From Pseudoalteromonas sp. Scap06 (GTDB lineage Bacteria; Pseudomonadota; Gammaproteobacteria; Enterobacterales; Alteromonadaceae): 64,000 nucleotides of DNA. Positions 46,539-57,155 of this stretch are shown here, piece after piece; positions within the stretch are counted from its first letter, which is position 1, and each line of letters opens with the position of its first letter. Both the position numbers and the translations under genes were made by a program. The notes beneath the pieces were generated by a model, which was not told where the DNA came from, did no database searches, and saw only the letters and a program-made list of their open reading frames with translations. The stretch covers positions 2,100,501-2,164,500 of the forward strand of contig NZ_CP041330.1 in NCBI RefSeq assembly GCF_013394165.1, in the 5' to 3' direction.

Positions 46539-47627
46539 ATGGAACCAGTACACCCAACTTCATCTGAGTCAAATCAAACACCCCCTGCTATTTTTAGCGG
46601 TAAAGTACAATTTAGCGGCAAAGCCGGCGAATTTTTTGGCATATGGAGTGTTAATATACTACTTAGTATTATTACTCTCGGAATTTACTCTGCATGGGCA
46701 AAAGTGCGCACCTACCGTTATTTTTACGGTCATACGCGTATCGACGGCCATAGCTTTGACTATCTAGCGACCCCAATACAAATTTTAAAAGGGCGCATTT
46801 TAGCGGTCATCGCATTTTTAATTTACACCTTACTTAGCAGCCTCGCACCGGCAATAGGCCTTTTATTTGCTATTGGCTTTTTATTTTTATTGCCGTGGAT
46901 CATCAACCAAGGTCTGCGTTTTAATATGCGTATGACTCGCCATCGTAATGTACGCTTTGCCTTTTCAGGTAATTACGGCGATGCATTTATTAACTTCGTT
47001 TTATTGCCTATTGCAAGTGTATTCACATTACACCTATTACTGCCGTATGTATTAAAGCGAATTGATCAATATATGCATGAAAACATCAGCTATGGAAATA
47101 AACCACTTACAGTAAATCTTCAGGGCGAACGCTATTACATCGCAGCACTTATTACCCTAGGAGTTGCAATAGGTGGCTTAGTTATTTTTGGCTTCTTTGC
47201 TGGTGCAAGTGCCTTAACTATCGATAACTTAAACACACAAAACTTTAGCCTTTCGACAATTGTAGTGCCGCTATTAATTGCTACGTTGTATGTTGCGTTT
47301 TTAACACTGGTAGGCGCTGTTTATCATTCGCTTATTCGAAATCATATTTTTAATAACAGTGAATTTACAGAAGTAGCTACCTTTGATTCGAACTTAAAAG
47401 CCATTGACTATGCCATCTTACTATTTACCAATGTATTGGCAATTATATTTACCTTAGGACTGGCCTACCCTTGGGCTAAAGTACGCAGAGCAAAGCTGTT
47501 AGCATCGGTTACTGAAGTCACTATTTATAGCGGCGCACTTTCGTTGATTGATGTTGCACAAAATGAGCAGTCATCATTTGCTGAAGAAGCGGCCAATGTG
47601 TTTGATATTGATATTTCACTCACCTAA
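46539..47627 (+). CDS. YjgN/DUF898-family membrane protein
   Basis: A 362-residue polytopic protein with about seven hydrophobic segments and the DUF898 motif GKAGEFFGIWSVNILLSIITLGIYSAWAKVR, repeated in diverged form near the end (LALIFTLGLAYPWAKVRRAKLL type). Function unknown. Its stop overlaps the ATG of the M48 protease (TAATG), so they form a coupled pair; such a DUF898-protease pairing hints at a shared membrane-quality role, which is inference. Confidence 0.85.
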   Translation: MEPVHPTSSESNQTPPAIFSGKVQFSGKAGEFFGIWSVNILLSIITLGIYSAWAKVRTYRYFYGHTRIDGHSFDYLATPIQILKGRILAVIAFLIYTLLSSLAPAIGLLFAIGFLFLLPWIINQGLRFNMRMTRHRNVRFAFSGNYGDAFINFVLLPIASVFTLHLLLPYVLKRIDQYMHENISYGNKPLTVNLQGERYYIAALITLGVAIGGLVIFGFFAGASALTIDNLNTQNFSLSTIVVPLLIATLYVAFLTLVGAVYHSLIRNHIFNNSEFTEVATFDSNLKAIDYAILLFTNVLAIIFTLGLAYPWAKVRRAKLLASVTEVTIYSGALSLIDVAQNEQSSFAEEAANVFDIDISLT

Positions 47628-48667
47628 TGAGTAATTATCCTATTTTTGGCTGTTATTATTACCCTAATAGCAGCCAACATATTAAAAGCTATGCACACCT
47701 TTCCCATGAGCAAATAACACTTGTTGACTCTGAGAATACGACGTTACTTGCATCAAAAATAGACAATTGCCAACTTGATAGCCCGTTACCTGGCATGGCG
47801 TCAGAGTTAAATTTTGCTGATGGTGGGCGATTTATTCCTCAAGATTTAGAATTTAGGTGGCCATTCGCGCTTAAAGAGCATGGACTCAGTGAACGCTTAG
47901 AAAAAAATAAGATTCTTATTGTTGCATCCGTGCTGCTAATTCCCCTATTACTTTGGTTAATTTTATACCGCTTAATACCATCAGTAGCCGTTTATAGCGT
48001 TAACTTAGCACCTGCCTCGACAATTGAAACGATGGGAGAGCAAACGCTCAGTGTAATAGAAAAAGTCGCATTGGAACCTTCTCAACTTTCCACTAATAAG
48101 CAATCAGAAATACAGCAACAATGGCGTTTAATGCTTAACTCGCTCAATTTAGACAGTGCAAAGTTTAGGCTATCTTTTTATCAGTCTGATTATTTTTCAG
48201 CTAATGCGTTTGCTCTTCCAAATGGTCGGGTTGTAGTAACTGACGAACTTGTTGATCTATTAAAAAATGATCCTGATGCCCTGCGTGCTATTTTACTTCA
48301 TGAAATTGGTCATGTTCAGCACCATCACAGCATTCGACTTGCGGCACAAGCTGCAGCGAGCACCGTTGTATTTGCAGTTATTTTTGGTGACTTAGAAGGT
48401 ATATTAGAAGTCGTGCTTGGCTCTGGTTCATCTTTTTTACAACAAGCGTTTTCGCGAGATATGGAACAAGAAGCCGATATATATGCGATTAAAAACCTTT
48501 TAAAATTAGGCTATTCTAACCACGACTTTGCTGATGCAATTGAAGCACTGGAAAAGAATTTACAAGCGCAAGAAGGGAGCTATGATGATGCTTGGTTAAA
48601 GTATTTATCAACGCACCCAAGTTCCCAAGAGCGAATAGAATATGCGAGGCAATATAAACCACAATGA
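47627..48667 (+). CDS. M48-family membrane metalloprotease
   Basis: A 346-residue protein with one membrane segment (about 94-113) and an M48 zinc-protease domain (about 165-345): zinc motif HEIGH (in LLHEIGHVQHHH) and the third ligand in QEADIYAI. A hydrophobic stretch after HEIGH is typical of HtpX/Oma1-like enzymes. It is coupled to the DUF898 gene before it and overlaps the next small gene by ATGA. Substrates unknown; probable envelope proteolysis. Confidence 0.9.
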   Translation: MSNYPIFGCYYYPNSSQHIKSYAHLSHEQITLVDSENTTLLASKIDNCQLDSPLPGMASELNFADGGRFIPQDLEFRWPFALKEHGLSERLEKNKILIVASVLLIPLLLWLILYRLIPSVAVYSVNLAPASTIETMGEQTLSVIEKVALEPSQLSTNKQSEIQQQWRLMLNSLNLDSAKFRLSFYQSDYFSANAFALPNGRVVVTDELVDLLKNDPDALRAILLHEIGHVQHHHSIRLAAQAAASTVVFAVIFGDLEGILEVVLGSGSSFLQQAFSRDMEQEADIYAIKNLLKLGYSNHDFADAIEALEKNLQAQEGSYDDAWLKYLSTHPSSQERIEYARQYKPQ

Positions 48668-48954
48668 CCCCTGAACTAAATTTATTGTTATTAGTTATCA
48701 TTATGATAACGCTTGGCTACGGATTTATTTATCCGCGCTTTGCAGGCAGTAGCTTTAAAAAAGTATCGGTGCAAGATTTATTTGCAACGGGCATTACACT
48801 ATTAATTGCATCTAGCCTTTATTACAACTCGGGCGTGCAATTTAGCTGGTTAGTATTTGAAGTTAATTGGTTTTGGTTTACTTTTTTAACTTACGTCATA
48901 ATCGAAATTCCGGTGTTTTTTATTTATGCTAAAAAGCACAATATGCAGTTTTAA
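48664..48954 (+). CDS. Small hypothetical membrane protein
   Basis: A 96-residue protein with three hydrophobic segments (about 5-22, 38-54, 60-88) and no recognised family. It is translationally coupled to the M48 protease gene (ATGA overlap) and ends its operon. Confidence 0.7.
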   Translation: MTPELNLLLLVIIMITLGYGFIYPRFAGSSFKKVSVQDLFATGITLLIASSLYYNSGVQFSWLVFEVNWFWFTFLTYVIIEIPVFFIYAKKHNMQF

Positions 48955-48972
48955 TAGTCTTTTATTTTCATA

Positions 48973-49002
48973 CAAAAAAAGCGCCAAATTGGCGCTTTTT
49001 AA
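48973..49002. terminator. Bidirectional terminator
   Basis: Stem AAAAGCGCC / GGCGCTTTT with loop AAATT and flanking A and T runs between convergent transcription units. Confidence 0.88.
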
Positions 49003-49018
49003 ACTGCATTAACACATA

Positions 49019-49942
49019 TTAATATTTATGCTTAAATGCCCACAAATGCAGTAATTCACTGGCAATCGTTGCAGCGGCAATGGCGGTAAGCTCACTTTGG
49101 TCGTACGACGGGGATACTTCAACCACATCCATTCCCACCATATTAACCCCTTTCAGTGCGCGTAAGATTTTAAGCACTTTATCAGAGGTTAAACCACCAC
49201 ACACGGGTGTGCCCGTACCTGGTGCAAAGGCGGGGTCTAAACAATCTATATCAAAGGTTAAGTAAACCGGTAAATCACCCACTCGCTCAATAATCTGAGC
49301 TGCAATATCATTCGCATGCAGATCATTGGCTTGCATGGCATCAATCACTGCAAACTCATGCCTGCTTTGATCAAAGTCAGTACGAATGCCTAGCTGAATA
49401 CTGTGATTAACATCAATTAACCCTTCCATTGGCGCATGATAAAACATGGTGCCGTGATCAAAACGCGAGCCGTTGCTATAGGTATCGGTATGCGCATCGA
49501 AGTGAACTAATGCCATTTTGCCATGAATTTTTGCATGTGCGCGCAATAGTGGTAACGTTACGAAATGATCGCCACCCAAGCCTAATAATGTTTTACCTTG
49601 GCGAAGTATTTGCTCTGCCGCCATTTCTAATTGCGCGGTAAAATATTCAGGGTCGCCTACCGGATAAGTAAAGTCGCCAGCATCCGCCACGGTTAAGCGC
49701 TCAAACAATGGAAATGTCCATGGGTATTTTGTATCTTCCCATGCTAAATGTACCGATGCTCTGCGAATAGCATCAGGCCCTAAGCGGGCACCAGGGCGCC
49801 CTGAAGTGGCCAAATCAAACGGTAAACCCAGTACCACTACATCGGCTTCAATCGCGTTAATGTTTTGTACCATAGGACGACGTAAAAACGTCATCCCATT
49901 TGAGTACAGTGAGTGGTCAACACAACCAAACAAGCTAGACAT
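49019..49942 (-). CDS. speB: Agmatinase
   Basis: Hydrolyses agmatine to putrescine and urea, the second step of the arginine-decarboxylase route. The 307-residue ureohydrolase shows the manganese-binding motifs GGDHF (about 125), HFDAHTDTY (about 147-155) and [18 protein letters not shown] (about 228-245). It sits 3 bases after the speA stop and clearly forms an operon with it, making a complete arginine to putrescine pathway. Confidence 0.96.
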   Translation of the reverse strand: MSSLFGCVDHSLYSNGMTFLRRPMVQNINAIEADVVVLGLPFDLATSGRPGARLGPDAIRRASVHLAWEDTKYPWTFPLFERLTVADAGDFTYPVGDPEYFTAQLEMAAEQILRQGKTLLGLGGDHFVTLPLLRAHAKIHGKMALVHFDAHTDTYSNGSRFDHGTMFYHAPMEGLIDVNHSIQLGIRTDFDQSRHEFAVIDAMQANDLHANDIAAQIIERVGDLPVYLTFDIDCLDPAFAPGTGTPVCGGLTSDKVLKILRALKGVNMVGMDVVEVSPSYDQSELTAIAAATIASELLHLWAFKHKY

Positions 49943-49945
49943 TGC

Positions 49946-51859
49946 TTATAACTCTTCTAAATAAGTGTAGCCATCAAGGCCGCTTTGCAACTCGTCTAAA
50001 ACGCTTTGCTGTTCATCTGGTGCAATTTTTGCGCTCACTAACTGCGCATATGACTGCTGAAAACCTTCAACATCTAAATGTACATAACGCATCATATCAG
50101 CCACAGTATCACCATGATTAATTTCTGTAATGCTAGCAATACCTTGCTCATCCATATTGACAATAGCACTGTGCGTATCACCAAATAAGTTATGCATATC
50201 GCCTAAAATCTCTTGATAGGCACCTACTAAGAAAAAACCCATTAAATAAGGTTTATCTGCTGTGAACTCAGGTACTGGTAACGTACTTTCAATACCTTGA
50301 CCATCAACATAGTGCTCTAAAGCGCCATCTGAATCACAGGTGATATCTAGTAACACAGCCCGCTTTTGTGGAGCTTGCGTTAAACCACTTAAAGGCAATA
50401 CCGGAAACACTTGGTCAATACCCCACGCGTCAGGCAATGACTGAAACAATGAGAAATTGACAAAAAACTTGTCCGCTAAACGCGCATTCAGATCATCTAT
50501 AATCGGTCGATGAAAACGGTTTTTGTTATCCATTAATTTATTAAGTTCATAACACACGCGTAAGTTTATTTGCTCTGCCCATGCACGCTGAGTTAAATCT
50601 AATAATCCCATCGCAAACTGGCTATGCGCTTCAGCTAAATCACCTTGGCTGTCGTGAAAAATCTCAATTAATGCACGGTCATCAGTAAGCACATGCAATT
50701 GTTGCCATGAAATCCACATATTTTTAAGTAATTGCGGCGCATCATCAGCTGGCGCTTCTATTTCTTCCGGTGTATACGTTTCGGTGCCAATTACATTGGA
50801 AATTAGTACCGCGTGATGCGCTGTTAATGCTCTTCCCGACTCTGAAATAATGGTAGGAAAAGGCTGTTCATACTGCTTACAAATATCACCTATGGTGTAC
50901 ACAATATTATTTGCGTATTCAGCTAAACTGTAGTTCATTGAGTTGTGTGATTGACTGCGTGTGCCGTCGTAATCAACCGCTAAACCGCCCCCTACATCAA
51001 GGCACTCTACGTGTGCACCCAACTTACGTAATTCACAATAAAAACGAGCAGCTTCACTTACACCTAAGCGTACATCACGAATGTTGGCCATTTGCGACCC
51101 TAAGTGAAAATGCACAAGCTGTACTAAATCAAGCTGATCAGTTTCTTTTAAACGGTTTACTACATACAGCACTTGCGAAGCAGACAACCCAAACTTCGAT
51201 TTTTCACCGCCACTTGCTTGCCATTTTCCTTTGCCCTGCGATGCTAAACGCACACGAATACCAATACGCGGTTTTACATTAAGTTCTTTGGCTTGGCTAA
51301 GCACCATGTCCAGCTCAGACAATTTCTCAAGTACGATATACACTTTATGACCCAGCTTTTCGCCAATCAGCGCTAAGCGCACATATTCTTTATCTTTGTA
51401 GCCATTACACACAATCACCGCACTGGTTTTTTCAGCCAATGCTAATACGGTTAATAACTCTGGCTTGCTGCCTGCTTCTAAACCTAGCTGTTTTTTTTCT
51501 ACTTGTGCTTGACTGGCAACAATTTCTTCAACGACTTCGCGCTGTTGATTTACTTTAATCGGATAAACTAATAAATAGTCTTTTGGATACCCATAGCTTT
51601 CTATTGCGGTATTAAATGCGCCACATAAGCTATGCACACGATGGTGTAATATTTGTGGAAAACGAACGAGTGCTGGCAAACTTAAGCCTTTTTCTTCAAG
51701 CTGCTTAGCAATGTCTGTTAGTGCAATGGTTTGCTGTGGGGCATCAGCCTTTGGCGCAACATACACATCACCTTGATCATTAATACCAAAAAAACCTTGG
51801 CTCCAATGACGAACGTTGTAGCTCGTACGAGCTTGTTCTAGTGATGTTGTCTCTTTCAT
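49946..51859 (-). CDS. speA: Biosynthetic arginine decarboxylase
   Basis: Converts arginine to agmatine; PLP-dependent fold-III enzyme. The 637-residue protein has the PLP lysine in VYPIKVNQQ (about 103), the glycine-rich phosphate-binding segment [13 protein letters not shown], and the substrate/Cys region DITCDSDG (about 510-517). The length matches E. coli SpeA. First gene of speA-speB. Confidence 0.96.
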   Translation of the reverse strand: MKETTSLEQARTSYNVRHWSQGFFGINDQGDVYVAPKADAPQQTIALTDIAKQLEEKGLSLPALVRFPQILHHRVHSLCGAFNTAIESYGYPKDYLLVYPIKVNQQREVVEEIVASQAQVEKKQLGLEAGSKPELLTVLALAEKTSAVIVCNGYKDKEYVRLALIGEKLGHKVYIVLEKLSELDMVLSQAKELNVKPRIGIRVRLASQGKGKWQASGGEKSKFGLSASQVLYVVNRLKETDQLDLVQLVHFHLGSQMANIRDVRLGVSEAARFYCELRKLGAHVECLDVGGGLAVDYDGTRSQSHNSMNYSLAEYANNIVYTIGDICKQYEQPFPTIISESGRALTAHHAVLISNVIGTETYTPEEIEAPADDAPQLLKNMWISWQQLHVLTDDRALIEIFHDSQGDLAEAHSQFAMGLLDLTQRAWAEQINLRVCYELNKLMDNKNRFHRPIIDDLNARLADKFFVNFSLFQSLPDAWGIDQVFPVLPLSGLTQAPQKRAVLLDITCDSDGALEHYVDGQGIESTLPVPEFTADKPYLMGFFLVGAYQEILGDMHNLFGDTHSAIVNMDEQGIASITEINHGDTVADMMRYVHLDVEGFQQSYAQLVSAKIAPDEQQSVLDELQSGLDGYTYLEEL

Positions 51860-52003
51860 TTATCTTTCTCTTTTATTTATGAATGCCAAACCGGCTAGTT
51901 GCCGCGCATTAAAAGAAAAATAGTGATTCATGTCCAACAAGTATTTCTACTCGTAACGAGTTAGGATTGAAATTGATAAATAAAAGCTTCAAACAAAGCA
52001 ATA

Positions 52004-52462
52004 TTAGCTGAGCGCAAGCTCCATAAATAAGCTATTCGGGTTTTCTGTGTATTCACCAAAAGGGGCACATTGCACAAACCCTAAATTCTCATAAAGATGG
52101 ATTGATTGTATTTGCTTTGGTCCTGTTTCTAGTTTTATGATTGGGATTTCTTCTTCGCCTGCATAGTGCAATAAAATTTGCATAATACGCCGCGATAAGC
52201 CTTTTCCGCGATAGCTAGGTTTTACGTAAAGCCGTCTAATTTCGCCATACCAGCTACCATCAAATTGCTTTACTATCGCGCCACAGGCAACTATTCCGTC
52301 TTGATTTTTTAACCCTACAGCGTAAACGCCCGGTAGGCCAAGCTCATTAACTGTAAGCGCTTGTGAAGTTGCTACAGGATATAATGAGCTAATAAGTCGA
52401 TCTATGTCAGCAAATACGTTGATCACATCCTGATCACAAGGGTCTAAGTCGACTAACTGCAT
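52004..52462 (-). CDS. GNAT-family N-acetyltransferase
   Basis: A 152-residue acyltransferase with the acetyl-CoA loop RRLYVKPSYRGKGLSRRIMQ (about 91-110; R/Q-x-x-G-x-G/A type reads RGKGLS) and the LYENLGF motif near residue 130. Substrate unknown; its closeness to the polyamine operon is suggestive only, as it is separated by 140 bases. Confidence 0.85.
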   Translation of the reverse strand: MQLVDLDPCDQDVINVFADIDRLISSLYPVATSQALTVNELGLPGVYAVGLKNQDGIVACGAIVKQFDGSWYGEIRRLYVKPSYRGKGLSRRIMQILLHYAGEEEIPIIKLETGPKQIQSIHLYENLGFVQCAPFGEYTENPNSLFMELALS

Positions 52463-52612
52463 GGTTTATCTCAAGGTTATGCTTAAATATATTTAAACTA
52501 TACCGTATCGATAGGAATGAACAACCTACTTAGGCTAAGTTATTTTTAGTGGGTTAGTTTATTGCTAGGATAATAAATAGCTCAATAACAAGGTGAGAAT
52601 ATGATGTACCCA

Positions 52613-52641
52613 GAAAAAGAGCGCTTATTAGCGCTCTTTAT
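52613..52641. terminator. Terminator of the BCCT gene
   Basis: Stem AAAGAGCGC / GCGCTCTTT with loop TTATTA and flanking A and T tracts, just beyond the BCCT stop codon. Confidence 0.85.
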
Positions 52642-52647
52642 CAATTA

Positions 52648-54207
52648 TTAAAGCCCTTGTTCGTCTGCCATTTTCTTAACTATTTGTGGTGCTGTCCACA
52701 ACGAAGGTAGTAACACAAACGAAACTGGCACCGCAGTGACCACAATAAACGACTGCAAGGCTGAAATTCCGCCCTCGCCTATAGAAATAAGCAACGCCGC
52801 CATCACCCCCATCATAATCCCCCAAAACACTCGAATAGACGTTTGTGGGTGATCGGTACCCGTCATTACCATAGATACCGAATACGTCATTGAATCACCT
52901 GTTGTTGCCACAAAAATAGTGGTCAGTACTAAAAATAACACCGACACAACAAATCCCATAGGTAACTGCTCAGTGATGGCTAACAATGCCGCTGGCAAAT
53001 TAAGCCCAGCAAAAGGCTCTGATATAACGCCAGGATTATTTAATTCAAAAAAGATGCCTGAGCCGCCAACAATAGTAAACCAAAAACACGTGATCACAGG
53101 GGCAACCACAGAAATAAGTAAAATCATTTCACGAATAGTACGTCCACGGGATATACGTGCAACGAACATAGCCATTAATGGGCCATAACCTAAAAACCAG
53201 CCCCAAAAGAATACAGTCCACCAGTCTAGCCACGGTTTATCGGCACGAAATGTAGCCATAGGAATAAAGTTATCTAAATACAAACCAAAGGAATGAATGT
53301 AACTGTCGATAATAAACGCAGTTGGCCCCATTAGTAATATAAACAACATCAGCAACACTGCCAGTACAACATTAAAACGGCTTAGTAGCTGAATACCTTT
53401 GGTAACCCCACTTACCGCTGAAAGTGTGTAAATTCCAATTAAGCTAAATAAAATAACCACCTGCGTGGTGTAGGTATCAGGAATGGCAAACAATTTTTCT
53501 AGACCAAAACTCACTTGTAAACCTAAAAAACCAATAGGACCAACAGTGCCAGCAACCACAGCGAGTACACAACATGCATCAACAATAGTACCAAGCGCAC
53601 CTTTCATTGCGCGATCGCCAAATACGGGGTAAAGCAAAGTGCGTGGTTTAAGCGGTAAGCCTTTTTCGTAATGGAGATGCATATAAACAATACCGGTCAA
53701 ACTACCTAAAATAGCCCAGGCTAAAAAGCCCCAGTGCATAAAGCTTTGTGCAAGAGCATTGTAGGCGGCATCCTTTGTGCCGGTTTCACCACCAAATAAC
53801 GGGGGCGGAGAAATAAAGTGTGCCATTGGCTCTGCTGCGGCCCAAAATACACCGCCACCTGCAAGCAAAGTACACATAATTATACTTATCCATTTGAAGG
53901 TAGATATTTCAGGGGTTTTTAAACCGCCGAGCACCACTGAACCGGTGCGGCCTACGGCTAAAAATATGCCAATCACAAAGGTTAATAACAGCAGAACTTG
54001 CCAAAAGGCGCCAAATATTTTGGTGGAGAAGGCAAAGGCAGAGTTTATCCAATCCGACATCAGTTTTATGTCGTACAGTGCCAGCGCGGCAAATAAAACT
54101 AATATACCGCCACTGATTAAAAAAACGGGTATATCAACCCCTTCCAGAAACTTTACTCGGGGAGAGTGTATTTCACCCGACTTTAAAGCTGCTTTCGTGG
54201 TATTCAT
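52648..54207 (-). CDS. BCCT-family betaine/choline/carnitine transporter
   Basis: A 519-residue inner-membrane transporter with about twelve segments. Family hallmarks include GGGVFWAAAEPMAHF near residue 125 (the GxxxW-AE box), MHWGFLAWAILG (about 157) and the WTVFFWGWFLGYGPLMAMFVARISRGRTIREM segment (WWxxW-type region, about 331-360). The family moves quaternary ammonium osmolytes such as glycine betaine, with Na+ or H+, or by exchange. Substrate here unassigned. It stands alone with its own terminator. Confidence 0.92.
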   Translation of the reverse strand: MNTTKAALKSGEIHSPRVKFLEGVDIPVFLISGGILVLFAALALYDIKLMSDWINSAFAFSTKIFGAFWQVLLLLTFVIGIFLAVGRTGSVVLGGLKTPEISTFKWISIIMCTLLAGGGVFWAAAEPMAHFISPPPLFGGETGTKDAAYNALAQSFMHWGFLAWAILGSLTGIVYMHLHYEKGLPLKPRTLLYPVFGDRAMKGALGTIVDACCVLAVVAGTVGPIGFLGLQVSFGLEKLFAIPDTYTTQVVILFSLIGIYTLSAVSGVTKGIQLLSRFNVVLAVLLMLFILLMGPTAFIIDSYIHSFGLYLDNFIPMATFRADKPWLDWWTVFFWGWFLGYGPLMAMFVARISRGRTIREMILLISVVAPVITCFWFTIVGGSGIFFELNNPGVISEPFAGLNLPAALLAITEQLPMGFVVSVLFLVLTTIFVATTGDSMTYSVSMVMTGTDHPQTSIRVFWGIMMGVMAALLISIGEGGISALQSFIVVTAVPVSFVLLPSLWTAPQIVKKMADEQGL

Positions 54208-54611
54208 TTATCGCTCCTAATGGTTTTTTACAGTTACCGACATAGCGACATACCATGACATAACCCTAAACCATAGTTACAACGAACAAAAAAGCAACTC
54301 AAAAGCAAGTTTTAAGTACCTGTCGTGTTTACGCTTAGATAATGTCACAACAAGTAGACTTATTGCCAATTAATGGCTAGTTTAACGCGTTAAAAACACT
54401 AAACCAATGCCACAGCAATGATTTGTGCAACTGTTACAAAATAGTAAAAAACTCATTACACTTAGCTAGCAAACAAACAAAAAGTATACATTTCTGTCTG
54501 AGCTAAAACGCAGTAAGTTAGCAAACGTTACTCCCCAATTAGAGGTTAAACAAAGCGACTTATCGATTGGGGTAACTAAACTTGTCGCCTCAGTTAGTAA
54601 CAAGCACGATG
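54208..54611. other. Intergenic stretch with inverted repeat
   Basis: About 400 bases between two leftward genes. The right part has an inverted repeat, GTTACTCCCCAAT (54527-54539) and ATTGGGGTAAC (54566-54576) with one unpaired base, which could be a terminator-like or regulatory structure for the GGDEF-EAL gene transcript. The left part should hold the BCCT promoter. Confidence 0.45.
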
Positions 54612-56879
54612 TTATTGGTGCTCTTTATGCCATTTTAAGTAATTGCTGTGTGTTAATGGTTTTGCAAATAAGAACCCTTGCACTGCGTTTACACCCATAG
54701 ACTTTAATACATGTAGTTGCTCAGCACTTTCGACCCCTTCGGCTACAATATTAATATCTAAACTATGACCTAAACCAATAATAGACTGAACAATGCTTTG
54801 TCCCGATGCGTTATCCAACACTTTATCAATAAAGCTTTTATCTATTTTTAGTTCGTCTATCGGTAAAACACTCAAGTGCTTTAAACACGAGTAGCCAGTA
54901 CCAAAGTCATCAATTGAAAATACAAATCCCTGCGACTTTAGCTCTTTCATTTGCTTTACCGTACTCATTAAATCACCCGCTAACATGGACTCAGTGATCT
55001 CTAATTTAATTTGTGAGGGTAATACATCATACGTCTCAATCGCTTTAAACAATTCTCCTTTTAAAGTAGAAGAATTAAACTGACACTGGCTAATGTTAAT
55101 AGACACATTAAACTGGGTTTTCAGTATGTTATGAGCTCGAAGTGTTTCCAGTAAAATACAAATATCGCGCAATACAATGTTTTGTAACTTTTGAATTAAG
55201 CCAAATTGCTCGGCAATCGGAATAAACGAATTAGGAGAGATTAGTCCTTTGGTTGGGTGATTCCATCGTATGAGTGCTTCTGCACCAATAATACTGCCAT
55301 CAATTGATAATTGAGGCTGAAAGTAAGCACAAAATTCATCACATGCAATCGCTCTGACTATATCTGTTTCAAGCTCAGTTTGATTTTCCAGTAAGGTTTG
55401 CAATGCAGGATCGTAAAAGCTACTGCTATTTCCACCCTTCATTTTAGAGCGGTACATAGCGGTATCTGCAAATTTTAAAATATTTTCGCTAATGGCATTG
55501 GCGTTATTAATTAAACATATACCAATACTGCAGCTTACTTGAAACGCCAAATCCCCTATCTCAAACTTGTCATAAAAAACGCTTTGTACCACTTTAGCCA
55601 TTAATTCTGATTCAAGACTCGCTTGCTTATGGCTATCTCCTACATTCTCAATGAGTATAATAAATTCATCACCGCCAACACGGGCAAGGGTATCTGTTGG
55701 GTTTAAAACACGCGTTAGTCGCTGTGATAGCTCAACCAGTATTTCATCACCGGCATTGTGCCCTAATGAGTCGTTTATACGTTTAAAATTATCTAAATCT
55801 AAAAATAAGAGTGCGCCCGTGTGATCAGACTGCTTAATTTGTTCAACATACATACTGAGTTTATCATTGAGCATTCTGCGGTTCGGGAGGTTTGTAAGCG
55901 GGTCAAAAAATGCTAACCGTTGCACTTCCTCTTCTGCCGCTTTACGAGTAGAGATATCTCTGGCCATCCATACTACATGTCGCTGAGAGGGATTATTAGG
56001 TTGGTAACTTTCAAGCGGGGCTGTTCGCCCTTCAAATGTAAGTTGCTTACCTTTTATATTTAGCTGATACTCAAACACTTGAACTTCATTAGTTTGAAGC
56101 GTTTTGGCAATTACCTCCATAATAGGATTAGAATCCTCGGGAGGCATAATATCTCTGACATTTCGATTAATCACATGCTCTTTGCTTAAATATAAACTTT
56201 CATTAGCAGTGCCGTAAACGTTGGTATACTCCCCTTCTTCACTCAAAATGAGGGTTAGATCGGGAAGTACTTTTGCGAAGGCTTTAAACTTTTCATTACT
56301 TTGCTGTAATTCTGCAAGTAACACTTTTGATTTTAGTGACTCTGTGTGCTTTTCTAAAGCAATACTGGTGAAATCAACAAAAAAGTCTATTAACTCTAAA
56401 TCTTGAGTTGTCGGTGACTTGGCACTGTCATGATAAATTGCAAAAGTGCCTAATATGTCTGATTGTGTTGAAATAATAGGGGTTGACCAGCACGACCTTA
56501 AATCAAAACTCAATGCCAACGCTTTATAGTTTTCCCATAAGGGTGATGTTGCAATATCTGAGGCTATTACTCGCTTTTTTTCATACACTGCAGTACCGCA
56601 TGAGCCAACACTGGGGCCGATATGTACGCCATTAATTGCCTCACAGTAACCCTTTGCAATATTCGGGGCCGCACTATGAAATAGCTGTTCACCTTTGAGT
56701 GTTAATATAGAGCACTTTGCAGAGGAGTCTTCAATAAGCTCCTCAATAGATAAACAAATATTTTCAAGTACTTCATCAAGTGGCGCACCCAAGGCTATTT
56801 TAGATAATATATTTTGTTGCTGAGAAAGCAGCTTTCTGAGTCTCATTATTTCAATCAAATTATATTCCTCAACAGTCAC
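54612..56879 (-). CDS. GAF-PAS-GGDEF-EAL c-di-GMP signalling protein
   Basis: A 755-residue cytoplasmic protein without membrane segments: GAF domain (about 20-180), PAS domain (about 198-315), GGDEF (about 325-485) and EAL (about 500-750). Both catalytic signatures look intact: RVGGDEFIIL, GAEALIRWNHP and DDFGTGYSCLKHL. It could therefore both make and degrade c-di-GMP, with the GAF and PAS domains sensing a ligand or redox signal. The balance of activities cannot be told from sequence. It contrasts with the degenerate pair in the LapD-like protein at 7888. Confidence 0.93.
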   Translation of the reverse strand: MTVEEYNLIEIMRLRKLLSQQQNILSKIALGAPLDEVLENICLSIEELIEDSSAKCSILTLKGEQLFHSAAPNIAKGYCEAINGVHIGPSVGSCGTAVYEKKRVIASDIATSPLWENYKALALSFDLRSCWSTPIISTQSDILGTFAIYHDSAKSPTTQDLELIDFFVDFTSIALEKHTESLKSKVLLAELQQSNEKFKAFAKVLPDLTLILSEEGEYTNVYGTANESLYLSKEHVINRNVRDIMPPEDSNPIMEVIAKTLQTNEVQVFEYQLNIKGKQLTFEGRTAPLESYQPNNPSQRHVVWMARDISTRKAAEEEVQRLAFFDPLTNLPNRRMLNDKLSMYVEQIKQSDHTGALLFLDLDNFKRINDSLGHNAGDEILVELSQRLTRVLNPTDTLARVGGDEFIILIENVGDSHKQASLESELMAKVVQSVFYDKFEIGDLAFQVSCSIGICLINNANAISENILKFADTAMYRSKMKGGNSSSFYDPALQTLLENQTELETDIVRAIACDEFCAYFQPQLSIDGSIIGAEALIRWNHPTKGLISPNSFIPIAEQFGLIQKLQNIVLRDICILLETLRAHNILKTQFNVSINISQCQFNSSTLKGELFKAIETYDVLPSQIKLEITESMLAGDLMSTVKQMKELKSQGFVFSIDDFGTGYSCLKHLSVLPIDELKIDKSFIDKVLDNASGQSIVQSIIGLGHSLDINIVAEGVESAEQLHVLKSMGVNAVQGFLFAKPLTHSNYLKWHKEHQ

Positions 56880-57155
56880 TTACGCTAAATACGCCGCTAT
56901 ATTCTATATAATAATTTATTATAGTCTTTTGACTATACATAATATTGAAATTAGCATCTATGGTAATTTTGTCTATTGCCGAGCATTTTATTTCATTAAG
57001 CACTTTCGAAGAATTCAAAGCAATTGCCCAAGCTAACAATTTATTATCATTCTATTTGAAATTCCATTTATTAAATACTTTGTTACTTAAAAGTACTGTT
57101 TAAAATCATCAGGCTATTTATAATAGCTAAAATATAAATAATTGGTGAGGTTAGT

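Noticed and set aside
46480-46767. A 95-codon rightward frame ahead of the DUF898 gene
   Set aside because: It overlaps the DUF898 start in another frame and gives a composition without family features.
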